Counted from the first letter of the stretch, positions 24,051 through 36,247 are shown. The stretch is 64,000 nucleotides of DNA from Qipengyuania citrea (GCF_024171405.1 NZ_JALJZT010000002.1:124001-188000), one strand, 5' to 3'. The notes: generated by a model from the sequence alone, not told the origin. Made by a program: numbers and translations.

Positions 24051-25132
24051 AGCGCGCGATCGGCCTCGCCATAGAGCGCGGTCCAGTCCTCGGGACCGGC
24101 CACCACTGCATCCGCCACCCCGATGCTGGCAGTGATCTGTTCGCCATGCGGCATGTAGGCGCCGCGAATTTCGCCCAGCACCTGCAATGCGATAGCCGGG
24201 TCGAGCGTGTCGGCGCTGGCGAGCAGCGCGAACTCCTCGCCGCCCAGCCGTGCCGCGCAGATCTCGCCGCGCGCATGGATCGCCAGCAGCTCGGCGAAAG
24301 CGCGCAGCACGTCGTCGCCCATATCGTGACCGAAGCGGTCGTTGATATTCTTGAAGCGGTCGATATCGACCACCATCAGCCGCACCGCGCGGCCGCGCTC
24401 GGCAAAGCCCTCGAAATGCTCCATCAGCGCGCGGCGGTTGGCGAGGCCGGTGAGCGGATCGTGCCGCGCCAGCTCGGCCGATCTGTAGCGTTCCTCGACC
24501 AGGCTTAGCAGCAAATGGTGGTGGCGCCGCATCATCAGCAGCTGGAACCCCACCGCGATGACCACTGCGGTGGCCAGCACCGCGTCCATTACCTGACCCG
24601 TGCTCGCCAGCGCAGCGGCCACCGGACCCAGCGTCACCAGCAGCACCGACAGGCCGATGCCGCGCACCGCGGTCAGGCAATAGCCGAGCATCAGCGCGCC
24701 GAGCGACATGATCGCAGGGTAGTAGATCCGCGTTTCGACCGGCGCACTCGCCCAGCTGGCAATGCACCAGATGCTGCCGACCGCGGCGGAGAGCAGGCAC
24801 AGCTTCCACACCGTGGCGATGGCCCGCCGCGCATCCTGCGTGGTCGAGGTGTCGAAATCGATCGGGCGCGCCAGCAGGATCAGCCCGAGCGTGGCAAGCG
24901 CCAGCACCACCAGCGGCAGCCCGTAGGCGACCAGCGGCCCCGCGCCCGGGCTCGCCCCATAGGCGACCACCGGCAGGCTGAGGATAAAGCCGGCAAACAG
25001 CAGCCGCGCCTGGCCGATCATGTGGTGGGCAGTGAGCATGGTGAAGTCGTCCCGCAGATGCGCGGGAATGCCCGGCCCGCCAAGGCCGTTCAGGATGCTT
25101 CGCCAAAACACCCCTATGCCATAATATAGCAT
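23951..25132 (-). CDS. Membrane diguanylate cyclase (GGDEF)
   Basis: 393 residues. About six hydrophobic helices (residues 35-205) form an uncharacterised sensor domain. The GGDEF domain (about 225-375) has DPLTGLANRR, DIDRFKNINDRFGHDMGDD and an intact active site RLGGEEF. It should make c-di-GMP from two GTP. There is no clear RxxD inhibitory site before GGEEF (CAARLGGEEF). ATG 25132 gives a plausible cytoplasmic N-terminus; ATG 25039 would shorten it by 31 residues. The 3' end overlaps bamD by 100 bases tail to tail. Confidence 0.88.
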   Translation of the reverse strand: MLYYGIGVFWRSILNGLGGPGIPAHLRDDFTMLTAHHMIGQARLLFAGFILSLPVVAYGASPGAGPLVAYGLPLVVLALATLGLILLARPIDFDTSTTQDARRAIATVWKLCLLSAAVGSIWCIASWASAPVETRIYYPAIMSLGALMLGYCLTAVRGIGLSVLLVTLGPVAAALASTGQVMDAVLATAVVIAVGFQLLMMRRHHHLLLSLVEERYRSAELARHDPLTGLANRRALMEHFEGFAERGRAVRLMVVDIDRFKNINDRFGHDMGDDVLRAFAELLAIHARGEICAARLGGEEFALLASADTLDPAIALQVLGEIRGAYMPHGEQITASIGVADAVVAGPEDWTALYGEADRALYRAKNEGRNRVMSFDAEAASSAQVEALRARRA

Positions 25133-25241
25133 TTGCTAATTCGACGTTTACGGATGCGCCGGATCGTGTGGCTGCCAAGCTTGTCGATTGCGCGCAAAGG
25201 CTTGCTGACTTGGCTTGCGGCAGCGGCTAACAGGGCCTGGC

Positions 25242-26905
25242 ATGCTGACCCGGCTCTCCATCCGCAATATCGTGCTGATCGAAGCGCTCGACCTCGCCTT
25301 CGGGCGCGGGCTGGGCGTGCTCACGGGCGAAACCGGGGCGGGCAAGTCGATCCTGCTCGATGCGCTGGGGCTGGTGCTGGGCAACCGCGCCGACAGCGGG
25401 CTGGTGCGCAGCGGCGAGGACAAGGCCAGCGTTTCGGGAACCTTCGACTTCAACACCCTGCCGCGCGGCCTTGCCCGATTGCTCGACGATGCGGATATCG
25501 AACTGGAGGACGGCGAACCGCTGATCGTGCGGCGCCAGCTCAAACCCGATGGCAAAAGCCGCGCCTTCGTCAACGACCAGCCGGTCAGCGTCGGCCTGCT
25601 GCGCGACATGGCGGGTTTCCTCGTCGAACTGCATGGCCAGCATGACGACCGCGGGCTGGTCAATCCGCGCGGGCACCGGGCGCTGCTCGACCGTTTCGCC
25701 GGGGCGGACACCGCGCGGGTCGCGGAGGCGTGGAGCAAATGGCGCAGCGCCGAGGAGGCGCTGGCCGAAGCGCGCGGCGCGGTGGAAACCGCCAAGGCCG
25801 ACCAGGATTTGCTGCTCGCGCATCTCGCCGAACTGACCGCGCTCGAACCGCAGGCGGGCGAAGAGGCGCGGCTCGCCGCAACCCGCGCGGACATGCAGAA
25901 GGGCGAGAAGCTGTCGGGCGATCTCGAGGAATTGCGGCATTTGTGGGAAGGCTCGGACTCGCCGCTCGCATCGCTGCGCGTGGCAGCACGGCGGCTCGAC
26001 CGGATCGCGCCCGAACATGCGCTGCTGGCCGAAGCGCTGGGCGCGCTCGACCGCGCGGTGATCGAAGCGGGCGAGGCGGAGGAAAAGCTGCAGGCCGCCG
26101 CCGAGGCGCTGGTCCACGACCCCGCCGCGCTCGATGCCGCCGAAACGCGGCTGTTCGAACTGCGCGCGCTGGCGCGCAAGCACCGCTGCGAAGTGGACGA
26201 GCTGCCCGAGACGATGCGCGCCATGCGCAGCCGGCTCGAAAGCATCGAGGGCGGCGAGGCCGAGCTCGATGCGCTCGAAGCGGCGGCGAAGGACGCGGGC
26301 GCGGGCTACCGCGCGGCGGCCGAAGCGCTGCACGCCAACCGCCTTGCCGCCGCGCTGCGGCTCGACGAGGCGGTGACGCGCGAACTGGCGCCGCTCAAGC
26401 TCGACGCCGCGCGTTTCCGCACTGCGGTGACCGCCTTGCCCGAGGACAAATGGGGCGCGAGCGGCATGGATGCGGTCGAATTCCTCATCGCCACCAATCC
26501 CGGCGCCGATTTCGCGCCGCTCACCAAGATTGCCAGCGGCGGCGAACTGTCGCGCTTCATCCTCGCGCTCAAGGTCGCGCTGGCCGAGCAGGGCGGGGCG
26601 GCGACGGTGATCTTCGACGAGATCGACCGCGGCGTCGGCGGCGCGGTCGCCAGCGCGATTGGCGAACGGCTCGCGCGGCTCTCCGCCGACGGGCAATTGC
26701 TCGCGGTAACGCACAGCCCGCAGGTCGCCGCGCGCGGACGCATGCATTACATGATCGCCAAGTCGAGCGACGGCACGGTGACCAAGACCAGCGTCGCGCT
26801 GCTCGACGAAGGCGGGCGGCAGGAAGAGATCGCGCGTATGCTCTCGGGAGCCGAAGTTACGCCTGAAGCCCGTGCACAAGCCGATCGGCTGCTGGAGGGG
26901 GTGTG

Positions 26906-26906
<1 letters not shown>
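25242..26906 (+). CDS. recN: DNA repair protein RecN (SMC-like ATPase)
   Basis: 554 residues. Walker A GETGAGKS at 29-36 follows MLTRLSIRNIVLIEALDLAF. A long Ala/Glu/Arg-rich coiled coil runs from about 155 to 370. The C-terminal ATPase half has SGGELSRFILALK (ABC signature), VIFDEIDRGVGG (Walker B) and AVTHSPQVAA. RecN holds broken DNA ends together in recombinational repair. ATG 25242 matches the family start; an ORF nine codons longer is not needed. The stop overlaps the ATG of the DUF559 gene (TGATG). Confidence 0.95.
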
Positions 26907-29552
<2,646 letters not shown>

Positions 29553-29553
29553 C

Positions 29554-30045
29554 ATGCTCGAGCAGACCCATAAACAGGCGCTGCGCATTGCCGATCTGCT
29601 GCGTCAGCGCGGCGAGAAGGTCGCGGTAGCCGATGGCGCGACCGGCGGGCTGGTCGCGGCATCGCTGCTGACCGTGCCCGGCGCGCTCGACTTTTTCGTT
29701 GGAGGCGGAGTGGTCTATTCCTTCCGCGCCCGCGACGTGCTTTTCGATCTTCCGCGCGAGGCCTATGCCGGAATGCGTGGGGCAAGCGAGGATTATGCGC
29801 TGCTGCAGGCGCGCGCGATCCGCGACAATTTCGGCGCGCAATGGGGGCTGGCGGAAAGCGGTTCGGTCGGCGGGTCGAGCCACCCCAGCGGTGCGCCCGC
29901 GGGGCGCAGCTGCGCGGCGGTGGCGGGGCCCGGCGGGTTCGAATTCACCCGCCGGACCGAGACCGGCAGCGACGACCGGATCGCCAATATGGAAGCCTTT
30001 GCGCGCGCCGCGCTGGCGACGCTGGAAGACGCGCTGCGCGGCTAA
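29554..30045 (+). CDS. Divergent CinA/PncC C-terminal-domain protein
   Basis: 163 residues, the length of stand-alone nicotinamide-nucleotide amidases. The opening QALRIADLLRQRGEKVAVAD, then GATGGLVAASLLTVPGALDFFVGGGVVYS, matches the family pattern AESCTGGL...GSS.v..GGvvaYS. The Ser of the AES(C)TGG motif, thought to be catalytic, is replaced (ADGATGG), and the usual GIAGP loop reads GSVGGSS. It may therefore be inactive or have another role. It starts one base after the ligA stop and ends directly against the stop of the convergent SDR gene. Confidence 0.75.
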   Translation: MLEQTHKQALRIADLLRQRGEKVAVADGATGGLVAASLLTVPGALDFFVGGGVVYSFRARDVLFDLPREAYAGMRGASEDYALLQARAIRDNFGAQWGLAESGSVGGSSHPSGAPAGRSCAAVAGPGGFEFTRRTETGSDDRIANMEAFARAALATLEDALRG

Positions 30046-30717
30046 TCAGCCGCCCGGCATGATGTGGATTTCGCGCACATCCGCGCTGCGCGGCTGCGAC
30101 AGCGCAAAGACCACCGCATTGGCGACATCGTCGGGCTGGATCTTGTCGGGCTTGGGCTCATCGAAGAACGGCGTGTCGACCATGCCGGGGGTGATCAGCG
30201 TGCAGCGGCCGCCCCATTCGCGCATTTCCTCGGCCAGATTGCCCGCGAAGCCCTGCACGAACCACTTGGTCGCGCCGTAAACCGAGCCCTTCATGTGGTC
30301 GCGCCCGGCCTTCGACCCGGTGACCACGAAATGCCCCCTGGTCTTGCGCAGATGCGGCAGCGTGGCATGCGCGGTGGTGAGCACGGCGAGTACGTTGAGA
30401 TGGATCATGGCGTGCCACTCGTCGGGATCGCCCTGCTCGATACCGGGAGTGGAGGTGCCCTTGCCGGCATTGGCATAGACCGCGTCGAGCCCGCCGAAAT
30501 GCTCCACTGCCTGCGCCACCGCCTCGTCCAGCTCGTCGCGCGTGGTCACATCGCAGGGCAGCGCGAGCGCCTGCTCGCCGATGTCCCCGGCAAGGTCTGC
30601 CAATGTATCTTTCGAGCGCGCGAGCAGCGCGACGTTCCAGCCCGCCTGTGCCGCAGCGCGGGCGGTGGCGGCGCCGATGCCGGTCGAGGCGCCGGTGATG
30701 AGCAGCGTCTTGGTCAT
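30046..30717 (-). CDS. Short-chain dehydrogenase/reductase (SDR)
   Basis: 223 residues. TLLITGASTGIGAATARAAA is the TGxxxGIG cofactor site, YANAGKG is the NAG motif, and the active site is TGSKAG with YGATK. Its brief length and LLARSKDTLADLA (Arg at the end of the second strand) fit a classical, probably NADP-preferring SDR. AGGAGA precedes the ATG at 30717, which I prefer over one ten codons upstream. Substrate unknown. Its stop abuts that of the CinA-like gene. Confidence 0.85.
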   Translation of the reverse strand: MTKTLLITGASTGIGAATARAAAQAGWNVALLARSKDTLADLAGDIGEQALALPCDVTTRDELDEAVAQAVEHFGGLDAVYANAGKGTSTPGIEQGDPDEWHAMIHLNVLAVLTTAHATLPHLRKTRGHFVVTGSKAGRDHMKGSVYGATKWFVQGFAGNLAEEMREWGGRCTLITPGMVDTPFFDEPKPDKIQPDDVANAVVFALSQPRSADVREIHIMPGG

Positions 30718-30857
30718 GGGGTCTCCTGGTTCCGAATGCTCCTCCAACAGCGGTCCGGCCGGGCGGAGGTTCCGGTGCGTATTGTCGTTCCTGTCCTCGA
30801 TTCCCGGCCCGCGGCGGGTTATGGCGTGCGCACAAGGGGTTGGCAGGGGGAAACGCC

Positions 30858-32327
30858 ATGATGGGGTATTATCGTCGCTATTGCGAACGGCGCGCGGACG
30901 CGCGGGCCGTGGGCACGAATGGCAAACGCTGGATTCGCACGTGGATCAACGTCTTTCGCACCGAGACCGAAGCGCGGGTGCCGCAGGACGAGGCGCAGCT
31001 GGCCCAGCTGATCTGCGAGGGCGAGTTCAGCTGCGTGGGCAAGTCGCATTCCTATAACGGCGTGCAGGTGGTCCCCAGCGTCACCGCGATGATGATGCGC
31101 GAGGGGGGGCTGACGACGCTGGCCTATGACCCGGCGAGCGAGACCGTGCGCGTGGGGGCCTCGGTCTCGGTACGCGATCTCAAGGTATATCTACGCGACG
31201 AGCATCGCCGCGGGTTGCACAATGCGGGCAATTACATGGAGCAATCGGTGATCGGCGCGCTGGCGACCGGGACGCATGGCTTCGGCCCGCGCGCGGTGAT
31301 GGCCGATGCGATCGTCGAGCTGACCTTCCTCGACGGCAGCGGGCAGCGCGTCACGCTCAAGCGCGGCGATCCGGAGTTTGGCTATGTCGCGCTGTCCTTC
31401 GGGACGATCGCGCCGATCTTGGAACTGGTGCTCGAGACCAAGCCGCTCGAATCCTATGTCTCGGTGAGCTCGATGAGCCGCCTGTCCAAGCTCGACGAGC
31501 TCAAGCAGGGCGCGCTCGCGGTGAACTGGGCGGTGATGCCCTATACCAACCCCGAAGACCCGGTGATCATGCTTCACGCGCTGGCCGAATGCGACCAGGC
31601 GGGGGCCATCGCCACGCACCCCAAGGCCAGCGGCGGCAGCGGCAAGTTCGCCGCCTGGTTCCTGCGGCGCTATTACAAGCTCGACCGGTTCCTCCCCAAG
31701 CTGCGCCGCCCGATGCAACGGATCATCGACTGGCTCGACCTGAAGCAGAGCGAGCGGGTGATCACCGATCCCGACGATCTCGATTACCTCTACGATCCGC
31801 AGCCGGGGCTGAAGGAAAACCGTGCGCCGAGCATTACGCGCGGGCTCTTCTCGACCACCTATACCGGTTATAATCTCGCGTTCTTCGTCCCGCTCGAGAA
31901 AGCGCCCGCGGTGGTCAAGTTCATCATCCGCGAGGCCGACGGGCTGCGCGATCTCGGCTTCTTCCTCAAGGGGATCATCTCGGTGCGCGAGATGCCGGGC
32001 GAGGCGGGGCCGCATTTCGCGGCCAATGCCGAGCGCCCGATGGCCGCGATCGACCTGTTCGCCGATCCGCGCGATTATGCCTGGCTCGAACGGCTCCAGC
32101 GGCTGGTGATGCATTACGAACCCGACACGCGCCCCCATTTCGGCAAGAGCGCGCTGGGCCCCGAGTTCTGCAAGACGCTGGACAATGCGCATCTGGCCGA
32201 GCTGATGCGGATCCACCGCCGCTATTATCCGCAAGGCCAGCTGATGTTCTCCGAACGGGTGCGCGCGATGCTCGATGTCGGGCGCCCGGTCGCAGGTGTG
32301 CCCGCGGCGGATGCGGGTCTCGCCTGA
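30858..32327 (+). CDS. FAD-linked oxidoreductase of the sugar-1,4-lactone oxidase type
   Basis: 489 residues. A PP-loop FAD_binding_4 domain (about 30-200) contains CVGKSHSYNGVQ and the segment LHNAGNYMEQSVIGALATGTHGFG, typical of L-gulono/D-arabinono-lactone oxidases. The C-terminal ALO-like domain ends MFSERVRAMLD. It would oxidise a sugar lactone or alditol, passing electrons to oxygen or a carrier. ATG 30858 is preceded by GGGGGA; a TTG six codons upstream is the only alternative. The divergent SDR lies about 140 bases away. Confidence 0.8.
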   Translation: MMGYYRRYCERRADARAVGTNGKRWIRTWINVFRTETEARVPQDEAQLAQLICEGEFSCVGKSHSYNGVQVVPSVTAMMMREGGLTTLAYDPASETVRVGASVSVRDLKVYLRDEHRRGLHNAGNYMEQSVIGALATGTHGFGPRAVMADAIVELTFLDGSGQRVTLKRGDPEFGYVALSFGTIAPILELVLETKPLESYVSVSSMSRLSKLDELKQGALAVNWAVMPYTNPEDPVIMLHALAECDQAGAIATHPKASGGSGKFAAWFLRRYYKLDRFLPKLRRPMQRIIDWLDLKQSERVITDPDDLDYLYDPQPGLKENRAPSITRGLFSTTYTGYNLAFFVPLEKAPAVVKFIIREADGLRDLGFFLKGIISVREMPGEAGPHFAANAERPMAAIDLFADPRDYAWLERLQRLVMHYEPDTRPHFGKSALGPEFCKTLDNAHLAELMRIHRRYYPQGQLMFSERVRAMLDVGRPVAGVPAADAGLA

Positions 32328-32336
32328 GGCGCTGCG

Positions 32337-32933
32337 CTAGGAGGCGGCGCTTTCGGACAGCCGCGCGTCGAGCGGATCGTTTGCCATGCGGGCCGCTGGC
32401 GCGCCTGCGACGATGCCGTAGCCGATGTTCGCCCACACGCGCTCGTGAAAGAAATAGAGCACCAGCTTGGTTGCCACTTCGAGCCCGCCGATCGAGAGCG
32501 CGGTGGCCACGCTGCCGGTAAACAGCCACGCCAGCAGCGTCGTGTCGAGCGAGGCAAGTACACGCCATGTCGCGGTTTTCGTCGTGCTGCGGCGGTAGCT
32601 TTCGCGGCGCCTGGTCCCCAGCAGCTCGGTGCCCCAGCGGTTCCATTCCCAGAACCGTTCATGGAGATAATAGAGCACCATCTTGGTCGCCACTTCGGTC
32701 AGCGCGATCAGGCTGGCCGCACCCATCGCCTCGCGCGGACTGTGTTCGAGCCCGAACATCGGCCCGAGATAGGTGATCAGCAGGAAGGACAGGAGCAGCG
32801 TGTCGAGCGAGCCGACCACGCGCCACGAGACCGCCTTGGCGAGCGAGCGGCGGCGGGTGATCAGCGGATGGACGGGTGAGGCGGAAGAACCGGTCTCGGG
32901 CCCGGATATCGAAGGCTCGGGAGCGTCTTGCAT
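32337..32933 (-). CDS. Membrane protein with two DUF2061 repeats
   Basis: 198 residues with an internal duplication. Repeat 1: KAVSWRVVGSLDTLLLSFLL ... EVATKMVLYYLHERFW. Repeat 2: KTATWRVLASLDTTLLAWLF ... EVATKLVLYFFHERVW. Each is one DUF2061 unit of two membrane helices, so the protein has about four. Function unknown. ATG 32933 is chosen over GTG 32942. Tail-to-tail with the lactone-oxidase-like gene. Confidence 0.8.
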   Translation of the reverse strand: MQDAPEPSISGPETGSSASPVHPLITRRRSLAKAVSWRVVGSLDTLLLSFLLITYLGPMFGLEHSPREAMGAASLIALTEVATKMVLYYLHERFWEWNRWGTELLGTRRRESYRRSTTKTATWRVLASLDTTLLAWLFTGSVATALSIGGLEVATKLVLYFFHERVWANIGYGIVAGAPAARMANDPLDARLSESAAS

Positions 32934-32952
32934 GGCGGCCACCTAGCCGCGC

Positions 32953-33660
32953 CTAGCGGGCGCTGTCGAGCGTTTCATAGGGAACCCAGCGCATCACGCC
33001 GCCGGCCAGCGGGGTCCAGCGACCCGTGCGGATACCCGCTTCGGCCAGCGTGTCGCTGGTCCACTGGTTGCAGGTGTTCCCCAGATGATAGGTCCCCGGC
33101 GCGTCGTAGAAGACGTCATGGGCGTAATATCCGCGATAGGATATGCGCGCAGCGGGCGGCAGGACCTGGCGCTCGATCGCCGCAACCAGCAGGGCGTATT
33201 GCCTTCGGGTTATCCGCAGCGGGCGGATCGTGTCGCTGGGTGCGGGCCGGGTGTAATGCGCGATATGGAGCAGGCTGTCGCCGCCCACCGCCGCGCCCAG
33301 GATCGTGGCGGGCGTGATATCGCCCCAGGTCGGCGTGTTGAGGAAGACCTCGCGCTCGCCCCAGCTGACCGACACATGCGTATAGGGGCGAAAAGGCGCA
33401 TCGAGATCGCCCACCGGGAAAGCGGGCCGCCAATCCTTCTGCGCGGTCACCAGCGGCATGACGATTGCGGTATGCACGCCATTGGTTTCGATCATGATCT
33501 CGACGCCGGTGGCGGGCTCGACCCAGTCGCCATTGCGCGGGAGCGCGCTGCCGATCCACGCGGCGAGGAGGAACAGCGTCAGCAGGGAAAGCGGCACCGC
33601 GATCGCCCAGGCGGCCCATTTCGCCGCGTGGTTCACCGCACGCGGCTTTTGCGCAGCCAC
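32953..33660 (-). CDS. TIGR02117/DUF2459-like envelope protein
   Basis: 235 residues from GTG 33660. One N-terminal membrane anchor (WAIAVPLSLLTLFLLAAWIG), then a soluble domain with TNGVHTAIVMPLVT, VSVSWGEREVFLNTPTWGDI, and near the end YDAPGTYHLGNTCNQWTSD. These features match my memory of the TIGR02117/DUF2459 family, sometimes found near urease genes; the conserved His and Cys hint at hydrolase chemistry (inference). It overlaps the prmA 3' end by 28 bases, so it is coupled to prmA. Confidence 0.65.
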   Translation of the reverse strand: MAAQKPRAVNHAAKWAAWAIAVPLSLLTLFLLAAWIGSALPRNGDWVEPATGVEIMIETNGVHTAIVMPLVTAQKDWRPAFPVGDLDAPFRPYTHVSVSWGEREVFLNTPTWGDITPATILGAAVGGDSLLHIAHYTRPAPSDTIRPLRITRRQYALLVAAIERQVLPPAARISYRGYYAHDVFYDAPGTYHLGNTCNQWTSDTLAEAGIRTGRWTPLAGGVMRWVPYETLDSAR

Positions 33661-34547
33661 AGGATCGACCAGTCGCCGCGCACCAGCCGCCGTGCCAGCC
33701 GGAAGCCCTGTGCGCGGTAGGCACGGCGCACGCGCGCCTCCTGCGTTTCGAGCAGCCCTGCGAGCAGCAGGTTCCCGCCCGGCGTAATGGCGGCGGTGAA
33801 GGACGGCGCAAGTTCGACCAGCGGCACGGCCAGGATATTGGCGATGAACAGGTCGTAGGGACCGCGCAGCGCCAGCAGCGGATCGTCCATCCCGTCGGCG
33901 ATGACCATGGTCAGTTCGCCGGGACCGTGGCCTTGGCGGACCGCGTTGGTCGCCATGTTGTCACGCACCACGCCCGCGCAAACCGGGTCGATATCCGATG
34001 CGGTAGCGGTGGCGTGCGGCCACAGATGGATCGCGGCAAAGGCGAGCAGGCCGGTGCCGGTGCCGATATCTGCATGGTTGCGCGCGATCACGCCCTCGCG
34101 CTTCATCAGGTCGAGCATGGCGAGGCAGCCCGCAGTGGTCTGGTGCTGCCCCGTCCCGAAGGCCTGGCTGGCCGGAACGATGAAATCGACCATTGCCGGG
34201 TCGGCCGGATGTTCGGGCGTGCGGACATGGAACCGGCCCGCACGGATCGGGTCGACGCCTTTCTGGCTTTCGGTCACCCAGTCGGTATCGGGCAGCTTCT
34301 CGACCACGAAAGCGGGCGGCTTGCCTTCAAACAGCGCCGCCACGCGTTGCAGGTCGGAGGATTTCGGCTGGCGATCGAGATAGACTTCGACCGTCCAGTC
34401 ATCGGGCAAATGGTCGGCGACCTCCATTCCGGTGACCACCCATTCGACCGGCCAGTCGGGCGCATCCTCATGCGCGACCAGCGCGGCCTTGGCGACGGGC
34501 TTCGACACTTCGGCGAGGATCTTCCACGCATCAGCCACCGGCTTCAT
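33633..34547 (-). CDS. prmA: Ribosomal protein L11 methyltransferase
   Basis: 304 residues from MKPVADAWKIL. The C-terminal Rossmann methyltransferase has the PrmA signature FGTGQHQTT, SAM site DIGTGTGLLAFAA, acidic TASDIDPVC and active-site ANILAVPL. It trimethylates L11 using SAM. The start overlaps the end of the upstream metallo-beta-lactamase-fold gene by 17 bases; a start 14 codons further up would be buried deeper and is less likely. The SD is weak, in keeping with coupling. Confidence 0.92.
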   Translation of the reverse strand: MKPVADAWKILAEVSKPVAKAALVAHEDAPDWPVEWVVTGMEVADHLPDDWTVEVYLDRQPKSSDLQRVAALFEGKPPAFVVEKLPDTDWVTESQKGVDPIRAGRFHVRTPEHPADPAMVDFIVPASQAFGTGQHQTTAGCLAMLDLMKREGVIARNHADIGTGTGLLAFAAIHLWPHATATASDIDPVCAGVVRDNMATNAVRQGHGPGELTMVIADGMDDPLLALRGPYDLFIANILAVPLVELAPSFTAAITPGGNLLLAGLLETQEARVRRAYRAQGFRLARRLVRGDWSILWLRKSRVR

Positions 34548-35439
34548 CCGCCAGTCGCTTGTCGAGCCGGGCTTCGACTGCGTCGGCATAGTCGGCGCAG
34601 GACATCCCGCCGATCAGCAAACCGCTGGCCGCGCGCGCGACCATCTCGCTGGCCGAGGGATGCGGTGTGAGCAGGAGGTCGCATTTCAGGTCGCGCAGGC
34701 GTTGCAGGCCCGCGCGATAGGCGGCGACATAATCGGGATGGTCGCCGAAGCGGTAGTCGTCGCGGCTCACCGGCGAAAGCGAATCGGCATAGACGATGCC
34801 GATGCACTCGCCCGCCGCATCGCAGGAGTCCCACGCCCAGCTCAGCGCGCCCGGTGTATGCCCCGGCGTGGCGATCGCGGTCAGCGCGGCGGTTTCGCTG
34901 CGGATGGTCTCGCCACCATGCACCACGACATCGACGGCGACCGGTTCCATCGGATCGTGCATGCCATATTGCGGATCGTCGGGATCGTCCTGGCTGCTGC
35001 GCAAGACCGCGGCGGCGCGCGGCGAGGCGACGACATGCGCGCCGCTCGCCTGCTTGATCGCCGCATGCCCGCCGACATGGTCGAAATGCTCGTGGCTGTG
35101 CAGCAGGCTGGCGATCTCGTTGGGGCGGAAGCCGAGCTTGCCGATATTGTCGAGCACCACCTGCGCGCCCGCTACGGTGCCGCTGTCGATCAACACGTGT
35201 CCCTGCGTGCCCGCGACGAGGATGGCGGAGATACCGCAAGTGCCGACGTAATAGGTCGAACCGTGGATGCGGTAGGGCGGGGCGGGCTTGTCCCATTCGT
35301 CCCATTCGGAACAGGTCGCCGCCCATTGCTGCGGGGTGACCTGTTCGCTCGGCGGCAGCGGGGCCAGCGTCTGGATCGGCGGCGCGCAGGCGGATGCGAG
35401 CAACGCCGGGGCGAGGGCGGACAACAGTCTAGCGGACAT
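34531..35439 (-). CDS. Lipoprotein with subclass B3-type metallo-beta-lactamase fold
   Basis: 302 residues. MSARLLSALAPALLASAC gives a lipobox with Cys at 18. Zinc ligands resemble subclass B3: HSHEHFDHVGG (H-x-H-x-D-H), TPGHTPGALSW and LLTPHPSA. VLIDSGTVAG and GIVYADSLSP fit the fold. B3 enzymes hydrolyse beta-lactams in the periplasm, but housekeeping look-alikes exist, so resistance is not implied. ATG 35439 has GGAG in the right place and overlaps the upstream SDR stop by 11 bases. Part of an SDR / MBL / prmA / DUF2459 operon. Confidence 0.82.
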   Translation of the reverse strand: MSARLLSALAPALLASACAPPIQTLAPLPPSEQVTPQQWAATCSEWDEWDKPAPPYRIHGSTYYVGTCGISAILVAGTQGHVLIDSGTVAGAQVVLDNIGKLGFRPNEIASLLHSHEHFDHVGGHAAIKQASGAHVVASPRAAAVLRSSQDDPDDPQYGMHDPMEPVAVDVVVHGGETIRSETAALTAIATPGHTPGALSWAWDSCDAAGECIGIVYADSLSPVSRDDYRFGDHPDYVAAYRAGLQRLRDLKCDLLLTPHPSASEMVARAASGLLIGGMSCADYADAVEARLDKRLADEAGG

Positions 35440-36139
35440 AGCTGGCTCCATTGGCATCGAGCGTGGCGCCCGTCATGCTGGGCGGCGCATCGAGTGCGCA
35501 GAATTCGACCAGCCTGGCAATCTCTTCGGGCTCGGCCACGCGCCCCAACGGGATATCCGCGAGCAGGCCGGGCCCGCCGCGGCTGTCGAGGTAATCGCCC
35601 GCCATCGAGGTGTCGGTAAAGCCCGGGGTAATGGCGAAGCTCAGGATACCCTCGCGCGCATATTGGCGGGCGATGGTCTTGTGCATCGCCAGCATCCCGC
35701 CCTTGCTTGCCGCATAATGCCAATGCGCGGGCGAATCGCCGCGGTGCCCCGCGCGGCTGGCGACATGGACGATCCGGCCCGCCGCGCCGCGCTCCTTCCA
35801 GTGCCGCACCGCGAACCGGCTGAGCTGCGCCGCCGCGGTCAGATTGATCCGCATGGTGTCCTCCCATGCATCGAGCCAGGCGATATCCGAACGGTCGATC
35901 GGATTGGGATCGAACAGTCCGGCATTGTTGACCAGCACGTCGATCTGCCCGCCCGCCCGCGCGAGCGCTGCCTGCCACACTTCCTGCGGTGCCCCCGGTT
36001 CGCAGAAATCGGCGGGGATGGTGTCGATCGAATTGCTCCGCGTGGCCTGGCCGATGACCTGGGCGCCGCGGGCCTCGAGCGCGGTTTTTGCCGCCGCCCC
36101 GATCCCGCGGCTGGAGCCGGTAAGAAGAATGCATGTCAT
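35429..36139 (-). CDS. Short-chain dehydrogenase/reductase (SDR)
   Basis: 236 residues. MTCILLTGSSRGIGAAAKTA is the cofactor site; NNAGLFDPN, VASRAGHRG and the active-site YAASKGG follow. The C-terminal GEIxR-like end (PLGRVAEPEEIARLVEFCAL, TGATLDANGASYVR) resembles FabG-type reductases. AGGG lies upstream of the ATG at 36139. It heads a compact minus-strand operon and is divergent from sdhC with a 108-base gap. Confidence 0.85.
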   Translation of the reverse strand: MTCILLTGSSRGIGAAAKTALEARGAQVIGQATRSNSIDTIPADFCEPGAPQEVWQAALARAGGQIDVLVNNAGLFDPNPIDRSDIAWLDAWEDTMRINLTAAAQLSRFAVRHWKERGAAGRIVHVASRAGHRGDSPAHWHYAASKGGMLAMHKTIARQYAREGILSFAITPGFTDTSMAGDYLDSRGGPGLLADIPLGRVAEPEEIARLVEFCALDAPPSMTGATLDANGASYVR

Positions 36140-36172
36140 GCAAACCCTATTCGAAAAATTTGCGCAACTTGT

Positions 36173-36189
36173 CAAGGCCGCGCGCCTTG
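36173..36189. promoter_or_regulatory. Palindrome in the sdhC leader region
   Basis: CAAGGC-cgcgc-GCCTTG, a perfect 6-base inverted repeat with a 5-base spacer in the divergent gap before sdhC. TTGTCA occurs on either side of it. Could be an operator or a leader hairpin for the sdh operon. Confidence 0.3.
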
Positions 36190-36247
36190 TCACACACGCC
36201 CATATCGCTAAGGGAAGCACTCCAATTGTCTCAACCGGAAGATGACC

